A stretch of DNA of 64,000 bases, from NCBI GenBank assembly GCA_009760855.2, contig WPIO01000010.1, forward strand, positions 6,001,501-6,065,500. Direction: 5' to 3'. The first letter of the stretch is position 1; each line of letters opens with the position of its first letter. Positions 25,045 to 37,544 of this stretch are shown in pieces. Below the pieces are notes generated by a model. That model did not search any database. It saw only the letters and a list, made by a program, of their open reading frames with translations, and was not told the origin of the DNA. The stretch comes from Cristatella mucedo (Eukaryota > Bryozoa > Phylactolaemata > Cristatellidae). The translations under genes and the position numbers were made by a program.

Positions 25045-26321
25045 TAGGTGGGTACTCAGTTTCCTTTTAAATCTTGTCGAATCGTCAGATACTGTTGATC
25101 ACCAAGTCTGCCTCGAGCGCCTCTCGTCTGCTCGGGGCACTACTGGTATTGCTCTGCAATGGTTTAGGTATCTCAGAGGGAGACTCAAGAGAATGTATTT
25201 CAACTGGCAACAATCACTCGAGGAGCTCCAAAATTACGGGTCACCTTTCAGGCCTCTGTGCTTGGTCAACTTCTTCTCACAATCTGTATCTCCCTCTTGC
25301 CGATGGAATCGCCAAGCACAATCTTGGCTTTCACTTCTATGCCGACGGAACACAGCTGTATCTATGCTTTGATCCCTCCCAGCCTTCAAGCACGCTAAAA
25401 TCTCTCACCTCTTTTGCAGCATGTATGACTGACATATGAAGGAAGCACATTTTCTAAAATGATTTGTCGATAAAAACCAACTTGCTAGTCATGGGAAAAG
25501 TTAGTCTGATTCAAAATTTGGAAAAACCATCCCTTAAAATGAGCTCTGTCAACATATCGCCTGTAGCGTCTGCACCCAATTTGGGTGTCGGGTTCCAAAG
25601 TGACCTTTCACTAGATGACGACATCAGCTCTACATTCAAGTCTTCCGACTTTCAGCTGCGTAACATTGCAACCATATTCAAGTCGATCCATGCATTTGAT
25701 ATCCCGTCTCGATTTCCATAACCTGCAACTTATAGGTATTCAGGCCTGCTCATGAAGATCCTTACAGCTGGTGCAAACCTTTGCAGTCAGGCTTGTCTGT
25801 CAAGAGCTTCGCAGTTGCCACATTATGTCATTACATTAAATCTTCTTGCCGACCTTTACCGGCTCTCTATCAACCAACACATCTATTTCAAGGTTTTATC
25901 ACCAACTTTTAGGTCCCTTCATTCTCTTGCTCCAGCCTACCCATCAGAACTACTCCCACGCCAAACTGGGAACCGTATCGCTCGCTCTTCTGACTCCAAT
26001 CTTTCAGCCATGCCTCGAACGAACCTGAAATCCTTGTAAGACCTTGTCTTTAGTCCATATGCTTCCAAAGCCTCGAACTCTCGAGCTAAGTCACGACATC
26101 CGCTGACTTGACGACATTTAAACCAAAGCTATAAACGTACCTTTTCCTTGCAGCATTCGTTGGGTCCTTGTCAATTGGCCTTTGTCTGCTTGTACGTACC
26201 TACTCTGTTCATGTCACCACTAACTAGATTGGCATGATTCCCTCATGTTAAAATGCCTAGAATGAGATTAAGTTATCTGAGGATGTCATGCAAATGTATT
26301 GCTATTATTATTATTTAATTT
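25045..26321 (+). mobile_element. L2 subfamily A2, 3' half
   Basis: Follows directly on the ATT tail of the previous copy. RT palm: LGFHFYADGTQLYLCFDPSQ, with the second catalytic Asp changed to Gly (YADG). Further on, the LADLYRLSINQHIYFKVL block, then a divergent tail GAGATTAAGTTATCTGAGGA and (ATT)n. The sequence resembles the third tail at 9550. Confidence 0.85.
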
Positions 26322-26324
26322 TTA

Positions 26325-26600
26325 TGCTTTGGAAGCATTTGAGTTGAAGGTATGGTGTCTCCAAGGATTTGAGTTTGGTTAGAGGCACAGCTAAACGACT
26401 TAGGTCAGAAGCTCTTGTGGTGCGATACGAAGCCTGATTAGAAAGTTGTTCAAGCACATAAGCAAGAGTAATAGAATATAGGGACCTAAATGCAAGAGTA
26501 GAGGTCTTGATACGCTACAAGAGTAGAGGTCATCGATACGCTACTTGATGTAGAGTCGGATCAGGTCGGTGAGAGTCGGCATTGAGTGGCAGTTGACTGT
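26325..26600 (-). mobile_element. L2-type ORF C-terminal fragment, inverted
   Basis: The complement gives FRSLYSITLAYVLEQLSNQA, TRASDLSRLAVPLTKLKSLE, matching the family's FRSLHSLAPAYLSELL..TNLKSL region. It lacks the 3' UTR and faces the preceding copy. A 24-base piece (CAAGAGTAGAGGTC...GATACGCTAC) is duplicated at 26498-26550. Confidence 0.7.
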
Positions 26601-27204
26601 TGGAAAAGCCTAGCTTCTGAGTTTTGCATCACCTGTAAATTCGTTGCTAGAGGAAGACCAGCGAAAGTAAGCTACACAATTCGAATATAATTCGTAGCCG
26701 CAGTGCAGATGCTATTCAATTGTAGCCACTTACTGTACTATAAATTTGTATGATGTAAGTATATTCAAAGTATTACTCTGAGTCATCGTACAATCAAGAA
26801 TACACTCTCAGACAGTAAAATCCTCGATCAGGGTCCGCAAACAAGAAAAGTACAGAATTAGCAAGCGTTTCATCCGGCATACATGCATCTATGCCTAGGT
26901 ATATGCATATGTATATGTATATTGAAGTTTTATAATTATCTTATTTACGAGGTGAGGCCCGTGTACTACCAAGCCAAGCTAGGCGTTTTTATATTGATTG
27001 GACTCGCTGTACCCATGGTTTAAGAATGAAATCATGTCGGTCCTCCATACACCTATACGTTGATAGGCGATGGCGCTTAAAAGTTGGTCTATCCAGTGTA
27101 CTGGGCAGCATGACCGGTCACAATAGAGTGGTAACTGTATATTAAGACTGCAATTAGTCATTTAACGGTACTCTCCTAGGAGATACTGTAAAAAAATGTA
27201 TCTC
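26601..27204. other. Unassigned DNA
   Basis: No feature recognised beyond a short (TATG)-like patch near 26900. Confidence 0.4.
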
Positions 27205-27760
27205 TGCCTGCAACTCCACGAACTCTCTTTGACTAAGTGGGTGTTATGCTGAGGAACTGACTATAGCCGACTCAAACCCTATGCTACTTTCGGTTCCAAT
27301 ACAGGAGCCAGCAGACTCCTTCTCACAAAGAAGAAGAAAGAAATAAGAGAAAGAGGAACACGGAAGAGGAAACGGTAGCCAACAGAATCCTTCTAACGCA
27401 ACGAAGAGAAAGTGAGCAGAGTAACTTAGTCATATAAGCATAGCTGAGAGGGCAGCGGGGTAAGTGAGCAGAACGGAAATAGCAGAGCAGAATGGCTGGA
27501 AAGGATGTGCCGCAGTTGGCAGCATGAGAGCAAATACTATTGCACAAGAACTGTGAGAGTTAGTTCCACAGTTTAAGACCTGTTTATAAAATGCTTATGT
27601 GGCAACGTCTTCAAGCCAATGAATGGAAAAGCTAATTTACAGTCCAACGAGGACCTGAGAAAACGGAGGGGGCTGAAAGTGGTGCCGCAGATCAGGTATG
27701 AAAGAGCCAGCCAAGCCATTGGAGACCTTGTGGGTCAGAGTGCGAATACGTCCACTGGTC
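27205..27760 (-). mobile_element. LINE family B, 3' end, variant with internal duplication
   Basis: The complement carries the family B 3' UTR and the LRSSLDCKLAFPLIGLKT-type region. A purine-rich segment appears twice (AGCAGACTCCTTCTCACAAA and CAACAGAATCCTTCTAACGC forms, near 27310 and 27380), making it longer than other copies. Confidence 0.7.
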
Positions 27761-28691
27761 TCAGAATTCGCTGCAGTTGTTTCTGCATGTGCAAAAGTCG
27801 CCGTTTTGGTGGGCTCAAAGCTGTTTATTACTTTGAAAAACCACGTGGTTTCAAAGCTGTTGCAACTAAATGCTCAACCCAAGCAAGAAGCTCTCTGAGT
27901 AAGAAGTTCTCAAAGTAAAAGGCTGGGGCCTCCCGAGCACTAAGCGAATAGCTTCCCGTGCAAGAAATATTGTTTCTGCAGAGCCATTTGGTAGGACCAT
28001 CAAACTGCATCTTATTTCTTAGTCTTATGAGTCAGCACTTCTCTATGGCCGTTCGAACCCGAGTAGATACTGTAAGCCCGAGAGCAGCTGCAGGCTAATG
28101 TAAGGATTAGTGATTCGAAAATCCAGAGCCGTCATCTGGGCGCTGGTGAGTGCTTCCAGTAATCTATGGAAAGTTGCTCTCTTTGATGAGCCAAGCTGTA
28201 AGCAGGCAGCCGCAAATGGGATTGATTCACTTCACCTAGGAGTGGCTGCCAACTGAGACAGAAATCAGATGGTGGGCAAAACGCGAAGCAGATATAACCA
28301 ATGGCCAGGTGAGGATCCGACCTTTTCTTGATATTTTGTGAGCCTTCGAGGTAGCAGGTGTTTAAACGAGCGAGTCTTAGTGTCAATTTTTTCCAGATTT
28401 TCATCGATTTTCAGCTCCTGACTTCGACATGCATTAAATGTCCTAGCATAGTTCTCCATTGGCCACCAGCTTTGACGCTCGCATAATAAAAGTGAAAGCG
28501 AAAGTGTGGCCAGCTTGGTTTTACTAGCAATAGGATCCAGAGTAGGACCGGCAACTCTCTGCACGCAGTGGAGAACTCGGGGCACACATAAGCAAACTTT
28601 TTGTGGACAATCTAATCATACCTAACTCACTTCTCGCAGGTTTTGAATTATTTTAATTTGACTTATTGTGTTCGTGTTTTATAATTCATCT
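27761..28691. other. Unassigned DNA
   Basis: Nothing recognised. Minus ORFs 28132-28404 and 28265-28585 overlap each other in different frames and look incidental. Confidence 0.4.
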
Positions 28692-28850
28692 GTAAGATCT
28701 ATCTCTAAGATCTATCTCTAAGAGAACTTTATCTCCATTCAGGTGCTTTGCATATACCAGGGGGTTCGCCACCACGACCTAGATCATCAAATGCAGTCAC
28801 CTTGACCACGGTCGTTAAAGGGGGGCACCTTGACCATTGGGCTAAACCAG
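28692..28850 (-). mobile_element. tRNA-derived SINE1, inverted copy
   Basis: The complement shows GCAAAGCACCTGAATGGAGA, AAGTTCTCT tail, preceded by the tRNA-like head. A 13-base piece (AAGATCTATCTCT) is tandemly doubled at the tail end, and the head contains a partial internal duplication (CACCTTGACCA twice). Confidence 0.65.
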
Positions 28851-29060
28851 GGCAGCTGTTCGGCCATTATAGTCGTTGATGCTACACAAATACTTTCAGG
28901 TGTGCCTTATGGCAGCAGAGCAGATAGCAATGAAGAACTCCCGTACCTTAATGACTACTCCATGTCGTACTGTGCTCCAGTAGAGCAGCATATTTTAACC
29001 CCACAGTGGGTTCATCTGCAGAGGCCAAGCCATATACAACCACATGTTCATCTGTATACT

Positions 29061-29064
29061 CTGC

Positions 29065-29145
<81 letters not shown>

Positions 29146-29165
29146 TGCTGCTGCTGCTGCTGCTG
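29061..29165 (+). repeat. Composite (CTG)3-(CCG)26-(CTG)7 microsatellite
   Basis: A run of CTG units passes into an uninterrupted CCG/GCC run (about 29067-29144) and back to CTG, with the phase kept. The surrounding sequence is not recognisably coding; poly-Ala and poly-Pro reading frames are artefacts of the repeat. Confidence 0.9.
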
Positions 29166-30822
29166 AAGTGCAGACAGGTGTAGCTCTTACATGTAGCTTC
29201 TAGAAATGAAGTTAAACGCTGCAGCCACTTAGCGGTACGCGTCTAGGGCTTGTTCTTAAAAGTCTTATTAGCAAGTTTAGCCAGAGTCGTCAAGTCACTT
29301 CGTAGACTATTCTCGTCTACTCTGGTAGAGTGATACGTCATATTACGAGCTAAACTCACCAGTGTCCGATAGAGAGACTGACTTTGGCCACTGGATACCG
29401 ATCGGTCAGCGACTGAATACTCTAAAGCTGGTCGTAATTGGTTCTCTTATACTGCCGCCTTGTTTGTTTTCTGCCTCACGTTTGTGTTAGTATTTCCAAA
29501 ACAGCTGGTTATAAAGGAATGATCTAATCGCTTATATTAATTCTCCTGTACTCTTTGATCCAGCTGGGTCTACTTTCAAGTGTCTTCGCACGAACCGGGA
29601 CTGCTTTCCTTCGAATTCACGTCATTCTTAGAACCATTATACCGAAAAGTGTCACTTGACCTTTCGCTTGCTTTTGAAGCCATGGACTTGACCTGTTACT
29701 TATTAGCAAATGACCGGCCTACTATTAGCTTCCTCATGCATTTACCTGGTATCGTTACTCTCTATCTCTAAATGGAGCTTTTATGAATCGGAAGAAAAAC
29801 AGCTGCTATGCAGAATTGTAGTATGACAATAATATCACAATTGTTCTCACCTGTGACATGCCTTCGTGCTTAAGGTCAGTTCCAAGGTCAGCTGCAATAG
29901 TCGGCCCAATCGGTGGCTCTTTGTGCTGTCCTCATCCTGGGTCACGCTGTTTGACTGAACAACATCGTCCGGATAGGGGACTGAATAGATCGCTCACCGA
30001 CAGAGCAGCTCCTTCTTGCCATAGTGGCTTTCAGGTCAGACAGCTGCAACTTGCTTCTCAGTAGACTCCTAAGGCCGACAAATTTATTTTCTTGCTAGAT
30101 TACGTTTAAGATCGGTTGCTGTGCTTCTCGAGCACCGAATGCCAGGATTCTGCGTTTTCATCGCGTGGTCTTGTTTCGTAGTGGCATGGAGCCTCCAGGT
30201 AAAAATTAATTCGAGCATGCATGCTTGAGGGTACGATAGGTCTGTTTGTTATGCTGTTGAGGCTAAGGCAATGCACTGCAGTTGCGATAGTTAGCTCTGA
30301 CATCTTCTATTACTGATATTTGCAAATCGTATTAAAGATGTGGCAGCAAGAGACTATATAGTATGAGTCTGCACAATTTTATGACTCCCCATTGTCTGTC
30401 AGCTCCAACCAACGGGTGTTGCAAGCTTTAGGACCAGGCTAGGGTAGTGGCAGCACTGGAAAATATAAGATTTCGATTATCCTAAAAAATGTTGATAAGT
30501 TAGGCAGCATGCTTTGGTGAGGGATTTCTTGTTTGTCTCTTGGGCTGAAAGAGAGATTGTGGTTTTCGACCTGTGAGGTGCGATCAGCTGGGTTGTCCCT
30601 GCTTTAAAACTCGAGTCATGAGTACTATAGACATTTCCGTGGTGGCGTCGGATCAGAGTTTGTAACTATGGTATCTTCGACCTGCGTATCTCGTAATTGT
30701 AGGAGCGGTCTTAGCGCCTAATGTGAATTTTTTTGCTGTAATTATAAAATGACACCAGTCAGTAAATGCATGGCTTAAATCAAAATTCTAGCTGTTAGCT
30801 ATGATCACTGTTCTAAAACTTC
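29166..30822. other. Unassigned intergenic DNA
   Basis: No gene or known repeat recognised on either strand. Confidence 0.4.
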
Positions 30823-30900
30823 ACAATAACAATAATGATGGTTTAAAAATTGTGCATAGCTCCCAAAGAGAATTAAGTCTCTTTCTTGGCACTTTACATA
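30823..30900 (-). mobile_element. SINE1/L2-type tail fragment
   Basis: The complement reads AAGTGCCAAGAAAGAGACTT, AATTCTCTTTGGGAGCTATG. The inner arms AGAGA/TCTCT are kept. Too short to assign to SINE or LINE. Confidence 0.6.
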
Positions 30901-31599
30901 ACCCGGATATATTTCTTTCAAGAATTCAGTGATAGCATATTTTCTTTCAGAATGCATCAGCATATCAAGGACAATTGACACGCAGGGAGCCAACAGTATG
31001 AGGATTAGTTAGGGGTTGAGCTTCTTTTTTTTAAGCCTTTAAGCTTTTGTGGGATGTCGTGCCGTCAGTCTGTTGTGAGCTTTAGGCTTTAGGCACCTAA
31101 GGAACCTAAAGCACAATCTTGGTCTAGCTCATAAATATTTGAGTAACAAAATGTATAGCAAACCTTGTCAGTGCGCGACTGGAGACTAGCTATGCCATAG
31201 TCTAGCGTAACTTGCTTTAAGTAACGAGATGGCCGAGTGGCTGATTGGAATATATCGGTGAAAGTGCATGCAGTGGCAAAAACTGAGACCCAACATTTTG
31301 TTCCACTTAGCTTGCTGGGCCCACACATTCCAATAAGCTTAATTGTTTCTTCACAACTCTAATAAACTGAGAAGGATGCTTTATTTATTTCTCATATTGT
31401 TTATATCTTGTCTCATTTTATGCATAGCTTGGTAAGTAACCTGCAGGAGATAGATTCGCGCCTGCCTTAGTGGCTGCTCACAGGCGAATGACTATGAAAA
31501 CTGCCAAGATCTCCAATTCTACTTAAGTGATGTCAATTCAAACCGGCCTTGACTTCTTATTTTCTTTCCCAGACAGCCTTAGTATGGCCAGTACCAACG

Positions 31600-31830
31600 C
31601 GACATCTATTCTCCACCCGCCGATTGTGGCTCATCCTTTCCAGCCGTCTTGAGCTGCTACTTCCATTCTGTTTACATCTACGGCTGCCTTCCTGACTCAG
31701 CTATGCTTCTCGCTTTCTCTTGTTTGCGATAAAATCTTGGCTGTCGTATTAGTACCGAAAGTCGTTTAGGCTATATGTGCACTGTAGAAAACTCTCCTGC
31801 GTAGCAACCACTTAGCCATTGTGGATTTTT
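31600..31830 (+). mobile_element. LINE family B, 3' UTR fragment
   Basis: CAGCCGTCTTGAGCTGCTAC, CTCGCTTTCTCTTGTTTGCG and ACTCTCCTGCGTAGCAACCA follow the order seen at 7560-7770. The terminal ACATT repeats are missing. Confidence 0.65.
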
Positions 31831-32103
31831 GGAAGATTCGAATGACAAAAAATTGGAGATGCGAACTCGGCCATTTTCACTTAAAGAAATCAAAAATCAA
31901 TATGTATCCAAGAAAAAAATTCAAAATCCGCGCACGATCAGTAGATTTGACAACGCGCAAACAGTAGTGAAGACAAAATGTCTGACAGCTTCAGAATGTA
32001 TCATAGTAGAACACATTGTATACCACTCTTGACTTACAAAAATTCAACTTACGACAGGTTTTCCAGTCCTTATCTATTTAATTAGTCCTAGACTGTCTAT
32101 TCA

Positions 32104-32231
32104 TATATATCTGTCTATATCTGTCTATGACTGTATATATATATATATATATATACAGTCATTTATAAAGACAGTCATATATATATATAGTTATATATAT
32201 ATATATATATACGACAGTCATATATATATAG

Positions 32232-32269
<38 letters not shown>

Positions 32270-32272
32270 GAC

Positions 32273-32302
<30 letters not shown>
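32104..32302. repeat. (TA)n with embedded GACTGT/ACAGTC inverted repeats
   Basis: Several (TA)n blocks are separated by GACTGT or ACAGTC punctuation. Positions 32127-32162 form a perfect 36-base palindrome (ATGACTGTATAT...ATACAGTCAT). Confidence 0.9.
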
Positions 32303-32303
<1 letters not shown>

Positions 32304-32392
32304 AAATAGTGAAAATGATACATTGCGCGCTCGTTCATCTGAGTCAACTATTTTCCCCTATTTTACAATTAAAATTAAAATTACTGTACCTA

Positions 32393-32485
32393 TGGAATGC
32401 GGAAGAAGACGGCGACACACCTGTTAAATATACTGCACCACCTGAAGACTTTCCTGCTGAAGTCTTGCCTTCAGAGGAGCATTAA
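32393..32485 (+). CDS. Possible terminal coding exon of an unknown gene
   Basis: An open frame ending WNAEEDGDTPVKYTAPPEDF, PAEVLPSEEH and TAA at 32483-32485. Its acidic, Pro-rich composition stands out against the AT-rich surroundings. A canonical AATAAA (32599-32604) lies 114 bases past the stop, followed by a GT-rich stretch. I see no convincing splice acceptor or upstream partner exon, so this may be chance. Confidence 0.2.
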   Translation, partial: WNAEEDGDTPVKYTAPPEDFPAEVLPSEEH

Positions 32486-32886
32486 CCTTGCTCTTCTTTG
32501 CTGTGCGGTACACATCTCTTCGTCTTAATCGCTTCATCACCAAACGCACTATGTTCATAGCTTTTTGCTTGTGCGTAAGAATTGTATGTGTGCAATTAAA
32601 TAAACAATAATAACAATACGATGTTTGTAATGTCTAATATGTCTTATTTTCTCATATTTCGTCTAATATATTTGGTAATAAAAGTGTAACGGTGACTAAA
32701 GGGGTGTTATTTCATGTCCGGAGGGCTCCAATAATGTTAAAATCCGTATTTAGAGGGTCATAGACATGCCTTCTATGCTCTAACTACGAAAACATTCGAT
32801 TTATAAATAAAAAATCCTACTTCGAGGAAATTCACCTATCGTGGTAGAGTCTGGAACGGATTAACCGCGATAAACGATTGTCGACG

Positions 32887-32893
32887 TATATGC

Positions 32894-32946
<53 letters not shown>
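32887..32946. repeat. (AT)n microsatellite
   Basis: About 56 bases of AT dinucleotide with a single phase slip (TATAATAT) in the middle. Confidence 0.95.
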
Positions 32947-32949
<3 letters not shown>

Positions 32950-32984
32950 GACACTGATCGATAGCGCACCGTAGGCACAGTTAA

Positions 32985-33215
32985 GGATTTTTTGAAAACC
33001 CTGTGCGTCAAGGCTGTGATCACGTCAGGATTTTGAAATGGTTCTGTCCGAGTCCAGATTCGTACCCCATTGAACATATGTGGCAGGAGTTGGAGCGTAA
33101 TGTGAATACTAAGACCACTGCTGGGCAGATGCTTCCAAATCGGAAAAATGTCAACACAACAAGCTACTAGGTGTGTCTCCCCTCCCTGCACTGCCTGCTG
33201 CATATAGAGGTCAAT
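32985..33215 (+). mobile_element. Tc1/mariner transposase C-terminal remnant
   Basis: ILKWFCPSPDSYPIEHMWQE followed by LERNVNTKTTAG matches the ...WPxxSPDLNPIEHMWxELxRxV block that carries the third catalytic acidic residue of Tc1-type transposases. The upstream part is not recognisable. Confidence 0.7.
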
Positions 33216-33379
33216 GAATCAATCCATCATTGAAATCCGCATGGCTCGGCCGTATTATGCTCACAGTTCCTGGTTCTTTGTTAATGGTCACCCGCTCCAG
33301 AAAAAGGAACTCTTTTCCGCCTGGAGTGAGACGACTTATAAATATGAATGATATTTTTGTATCTAGGTAAACATCTAGT

Positions 33380-33472
33380 CCTGCAGTAGGCGATAAAGAA
33401 TCGCCCACTCCAGGACTCTAACGCGTACCCTGGGTCGTAGAGAGCGAGCACCTTACCTCCTGGGCTAAAACC
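33380..33472 (-). mobile_element. SINE2-like fragment, inverted
   Basis: GCGATAAAGAATCGCCCACT, then a tRNA-like head in reverse with a degenerate B box. Aligns with the SINE2 copy at 43562. Confidence 0.5.
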
Positions 33473-33744
33473 CAGGGTGTGCAATAAAATCAAAACTTGT
33501 CCATTGTATGGCTGAAAAATTCTTCCAATATGTAGAACTCTACCTAATCAGGACTGGCAGTAACAGAAGAGTCGGGGAGTCAAAAGAATGACCAAAGTCC
33601 TGTTCTCAAGTTTAATGACGTATTTATTTGGAAGACTTTGGATTCTGCAATGCCTTTTTAATTGCTTCAGACTCGTTTGGGGTAAGGAGCGGGCCATATG
33701 ACCTTGCTATTTCACAAACCAGATCATGGATGAGAGACTCATAG

Positions 33745-33822
33745 ATGGTAATTCTATATTGCCCATTACCAGCGGGGTGACGGTTGCTAAAACTCTTCTG
33801 CCGCTATACTAATCTCAGGCTA
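33745..33822 (+). mobile_element. SINE2 3' fragment
   Basis: ATTGCCCATTACCAGCGGGG, TCTTCTGCCGCTATAC correspond to the SINE2 middle and end. Confidence 0.45.
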
Positions 33823-36800
33823 TATTGTTGCTAGTTTCACGGGAAGCTGTGGGCGTTTCATCGCCGCCACATGGTTCCGCCCCCAGCAGACGTTTCGTCC
33901 GCCCAACGGGCTCGCTCCTTGCCAGCACGTGACGCGTTCCCTGCCGCAAAATTCACTTTCTGCCAGTGTGTCGACCTGTACGCACGCTATTAACTCTCTT
34001 CTTTCTCTACACCACGTGCTCCGGAGCAGCATGCACGATGGCTATTATCAGTATGTACGCTCGCTCGCTTATGGTGCCTGTATGCGAAATAATACAGCCG
34101 TCGTCAACAACGGAACAACTCGCTGGGGGGGCTTTGCTCTTCGTCGCGCCGCTATCGCGCGCCCACGAGCCCCTACAAAGCTACTCAAAGCCACCTCTTG
34201 GAGAGGTCGCTACGGCCTACCCTAGATACTACCGACTGCGGCAGGATAGAAGTGCTACATGCCAGCACTTAGTCTAACTTAAGACCTTGCCTTAAGACTT
34301 AGTCTTACTTGCCTCGCTTTCTTAAATTAAACTAATCAATTAGCCCTGCCTTTGTTGCTAAAGTTGCATAGCATTATAGCAAATAGTAATGGTTATTAAT
34401 ACATTATCTCAATATATCAACTAACAGCAAAAGTATAGCCAAATAGAAATTAGGCAGTACGTAAATGTTGAACGTTTTGACAGTGTCTCCTGTTTAATTT
34501 AACTTTGATGACCAGCTCAAGTTTAAAATAGCCGAGAGACTATGAACCAGACTGGCTTTCGCCAAGTAGGTGAATTTAAAAAGAAAAATAAATATAGAAC
34601 GATAGTTTCTGCATCTGACCTTATCCAATGCTTATCAAGAAAACTCTCTGGAAATCTTTCATGTTGATCTCTGATGTGAGAACGGAAGAGGGTGAGAGAC
34701 AGTGAGAGATATAGAGAAAGAATGCGAAAGAAAATTCGGAGTAGTAAAAAAAGAGAGATAGTGAGTTAAAATTAATAATTAATTGTGGCCGAATTTAGTG
34801 ACACTGGGAAACTGAAAAGCCAATTTCGAAAGATCGGCTTGACCATGCTGTAAAAATATTAATAGTTGCTGAGAGACTAAACTGCATTTGGTCTAACATG
34901 GCGACTTTGACTGTTGCGAACGCACGTTAGAATGAAAGATCTCTTCGTGGCTCTTCGCCACGTGACTCAAGAGGGTAGAAAGAACCGCCGTCATATATGT
35001 AAGCATCTCTTCTAATATAAATATTTTTTTTCAAAAGCCGGCGTACTCTACATTCGCGAAGCCATGTTAGTTAGTAGCTACCCAACACAGTTTCCATATG
35101 CAGGAGATGTTAACAGATAATATATGCACGGTAATTATATTACATTCAACTATAGCTTGCTGATTTCTATTATATTCGATGGTATAGTGCGATGCGGTAT
35201 TAGTAAAACTTACGATTTGGCAAATGTAGTGCTTGCAAATGCATGCGTCAAAATCTGGAGAGGATGAGCAGCTTAGATTAAGAAAATGAGGCAACTAACA
35301 GCTAAACGCATAAATGCAGCATCTAAAATGCAGCAGCTCCGTCATGTTGCAGCAATAAGTGCTCATCTTAAGACGAAGCAGCCCCTCTAGAAAGTGGCCG
35401 TGGAGAGCTTTTCCTGGGGTTAAAAACAAGTACCTCATGGCTGGTGCCAATACCGGACTTTGTAACCGAGACAAGACCATGTTACATAAACCTTTACAGA
35501 TATCAAACGTTCTATCCCAGATTACCCACAGTCAAACGCGAGACTTGAGGTTGCAAGTAAGGAGGTCACTCAGCCATGCCATCCATACTCAAACTTTGCT
35601 GTGCAATAAATAATAAAAATAGAGCCTTGCAGAATCCAAAAAATCTAAAACGAGCTTGAACCATTACACACACAAAACAAGGCTATGGTTATTTTTATAC
35701 GGCTTCTTACTCCTGACTAGGCAGACCTAACGTAAGCGAGTTGGCTACATTCAAGGACCATCAAAAGCCAATGCAACATCAAAACGAAAGCTGGTCCGTA
35801 TCGTGTATAGAAGCTTTCATCCTAAAAGTGCTTAAATTCTTCAGTTGTAATGTAAATAGCTACTAGATCTTCTCAACTCAACCAGCTCGGGACACTAGCT
35901 TTTTTTACCGGATGCTTCCGATCTGACTAGCTGAGCACAAGTAAGCTGACGTTGACTCTAGTGGAACAGTTCTACAGATCTAGTACATAGTCTAGTCTAG
36001 TCTAGTACAGAGTACATCTAGTCTAGTACAGAACAGATCTAGTTGTTCACGTTCGCACGTGAATGACCTTGTTCAATATTGTATAGCTGGATGCAGCCTT
36101 CAAGTTCTGCACAGCCAGTCAACCATAGATTTTTTAAGCCATGGATTTTTTTAATTTTAACAGCGTGTTGAAACAAATAAATTGATCGCCATGACCGTAA
36201 GGGCTCTTCGGGCACGATATCGCCTGAAGGCTCTTACAAGTTCACCATTTACCTAATTTAGCGGGAGTGAGGGTGATTAATGGGATGAGGGCCATATCCT
36301 AATGATAAATCATTACTGTAACCTCATTTGCACTAAGTGGAAGCATGTGACGTGCCCCTCTGCAATCAGGCATTTTGATTGTGATAGCTTTATGTAGAGA
36401 ACTTCAACAGATACTTTATAACGTTTTTCTTGAGCTACTAAACTTTGGAGCTAGCATCTGAATTTTCCACATAGGACTGCTGAGCATCGTAACGAGCTTC
36501 TGCATTATTTCCCCCTATAGGATTTCAGCGAGCTGATTGCTATCAGCTCGCTTCATAAGTATTTATATTTCTTCATAAACTAAAGTGAAGCCAATGCGTA
36601 AAAAATTCCGTGTGGGACCGTTGGTGGTCTAGCTACTCAATTTATAGTTGAGCAGCGGTTCTATCCACTTTATTACTTTAACTGGACCGTAACACAACCT
36701 GACCTGGGAAATTTGCTCCAACAGGTAGGGATTTGCAGCGCATTACATTGCACGAGAGAAAAATAAAATTTTAACTTAGGTAGGCTCCAGGGTATAAGTG

Positions 36801-37483
36801 AGTACTAGAAAACTGGAAATTTCTTCGATTACGGCTGCCCAGACGGTATTTACTCAGACGCAGTACTTCGATCTGATCGGATTATCATTCCTTAGTAAAC
36901 AAAGTAGTTCCATCCTCATAGAAAAGCAGGAGAAAACTTGCACTTTAAAGTTTGGTCCTTGAGTCATAAAACGTTCAAAATGCCGTCGAACCAAGGCTGT
37001 GGTACCTAGCTAGAAGCGGCTCCAGTATTTCAAGTGCAAATGCTCAAGTATACGTGCAGTGATATTTGCCACGAAGCTTGCATTCGCGACTTTCTTCTCC
37101 ATTCAGCAGAGTAGGTACCGAGCGCTTATAGACGTTCAAAGCAAGAAAAATGTCAGCCTTAGAGGAAGGAAAGTTTTTGGGACTGCATATGGCAGGCCGC
37201 AAAAGCTTTCACTCGCTTTCCAAAGCTTTCCAAACCGTGCGTTCAGTGAGCGCATCTTCATCAGCAGCAGCGGCCAGTACTAGTGGCATCCTTCGCTGCT
37301 GGTTTTACCATGGTGAAGTATCGGCCCTGATCTGAGCACATGTAAAACTTGTTTCCACTTTCGCAAAAGAAGTTTATGAAATTGCATGACTATTTGGCAC
37401 ATCTCAGGATATGTCTTTCTTGAGGCTCTTCATAACAGCTGGCGATAAATAGCTCCGTAGTTGAGCCCTGAATTTTATTAAAA
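33823..37483. other. Unassigned intergenic DNA, 3.7 kb
   Basis: A short GC-rich pocket at 33.85-34.25 kb, then AT-rich DNA. A CTAGT-based minisatellite-like patch occupies 35974-36053. No protein family recognised. Confidence 0.4.
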
Positions 37484-37540
37484 ATATACATTTGTATAGC
37501 ACCCCAAGAGAACTGATTCTCTTTCTAGGCACTTTACAGA
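37484..37540 (-). mobile_element. SINE1/L2-type tail fragment
   Basis: The complement has AAAGTGCCTAGAAAGAGAAT, CAGTTCTCTTGGGGTGCTAT. The arms AGTGCC/GGTGCT are close to fully paired. Confidence 0.6.
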
Positions 37541-37544
37541 TGCT

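Noticed and set aside
29006..29203. Poly-Ala and poly-Pro ORFs
   Set aside because: Products of the CCG/CTG repeat; flanking sequence is not coding-like.
31222..31300. tRNA-Ser-like start (GATGGCCGAGTGGCTGA)
   Set aside because: Looks like an A box, but no B box or cloverleaf follows within 90 bases.
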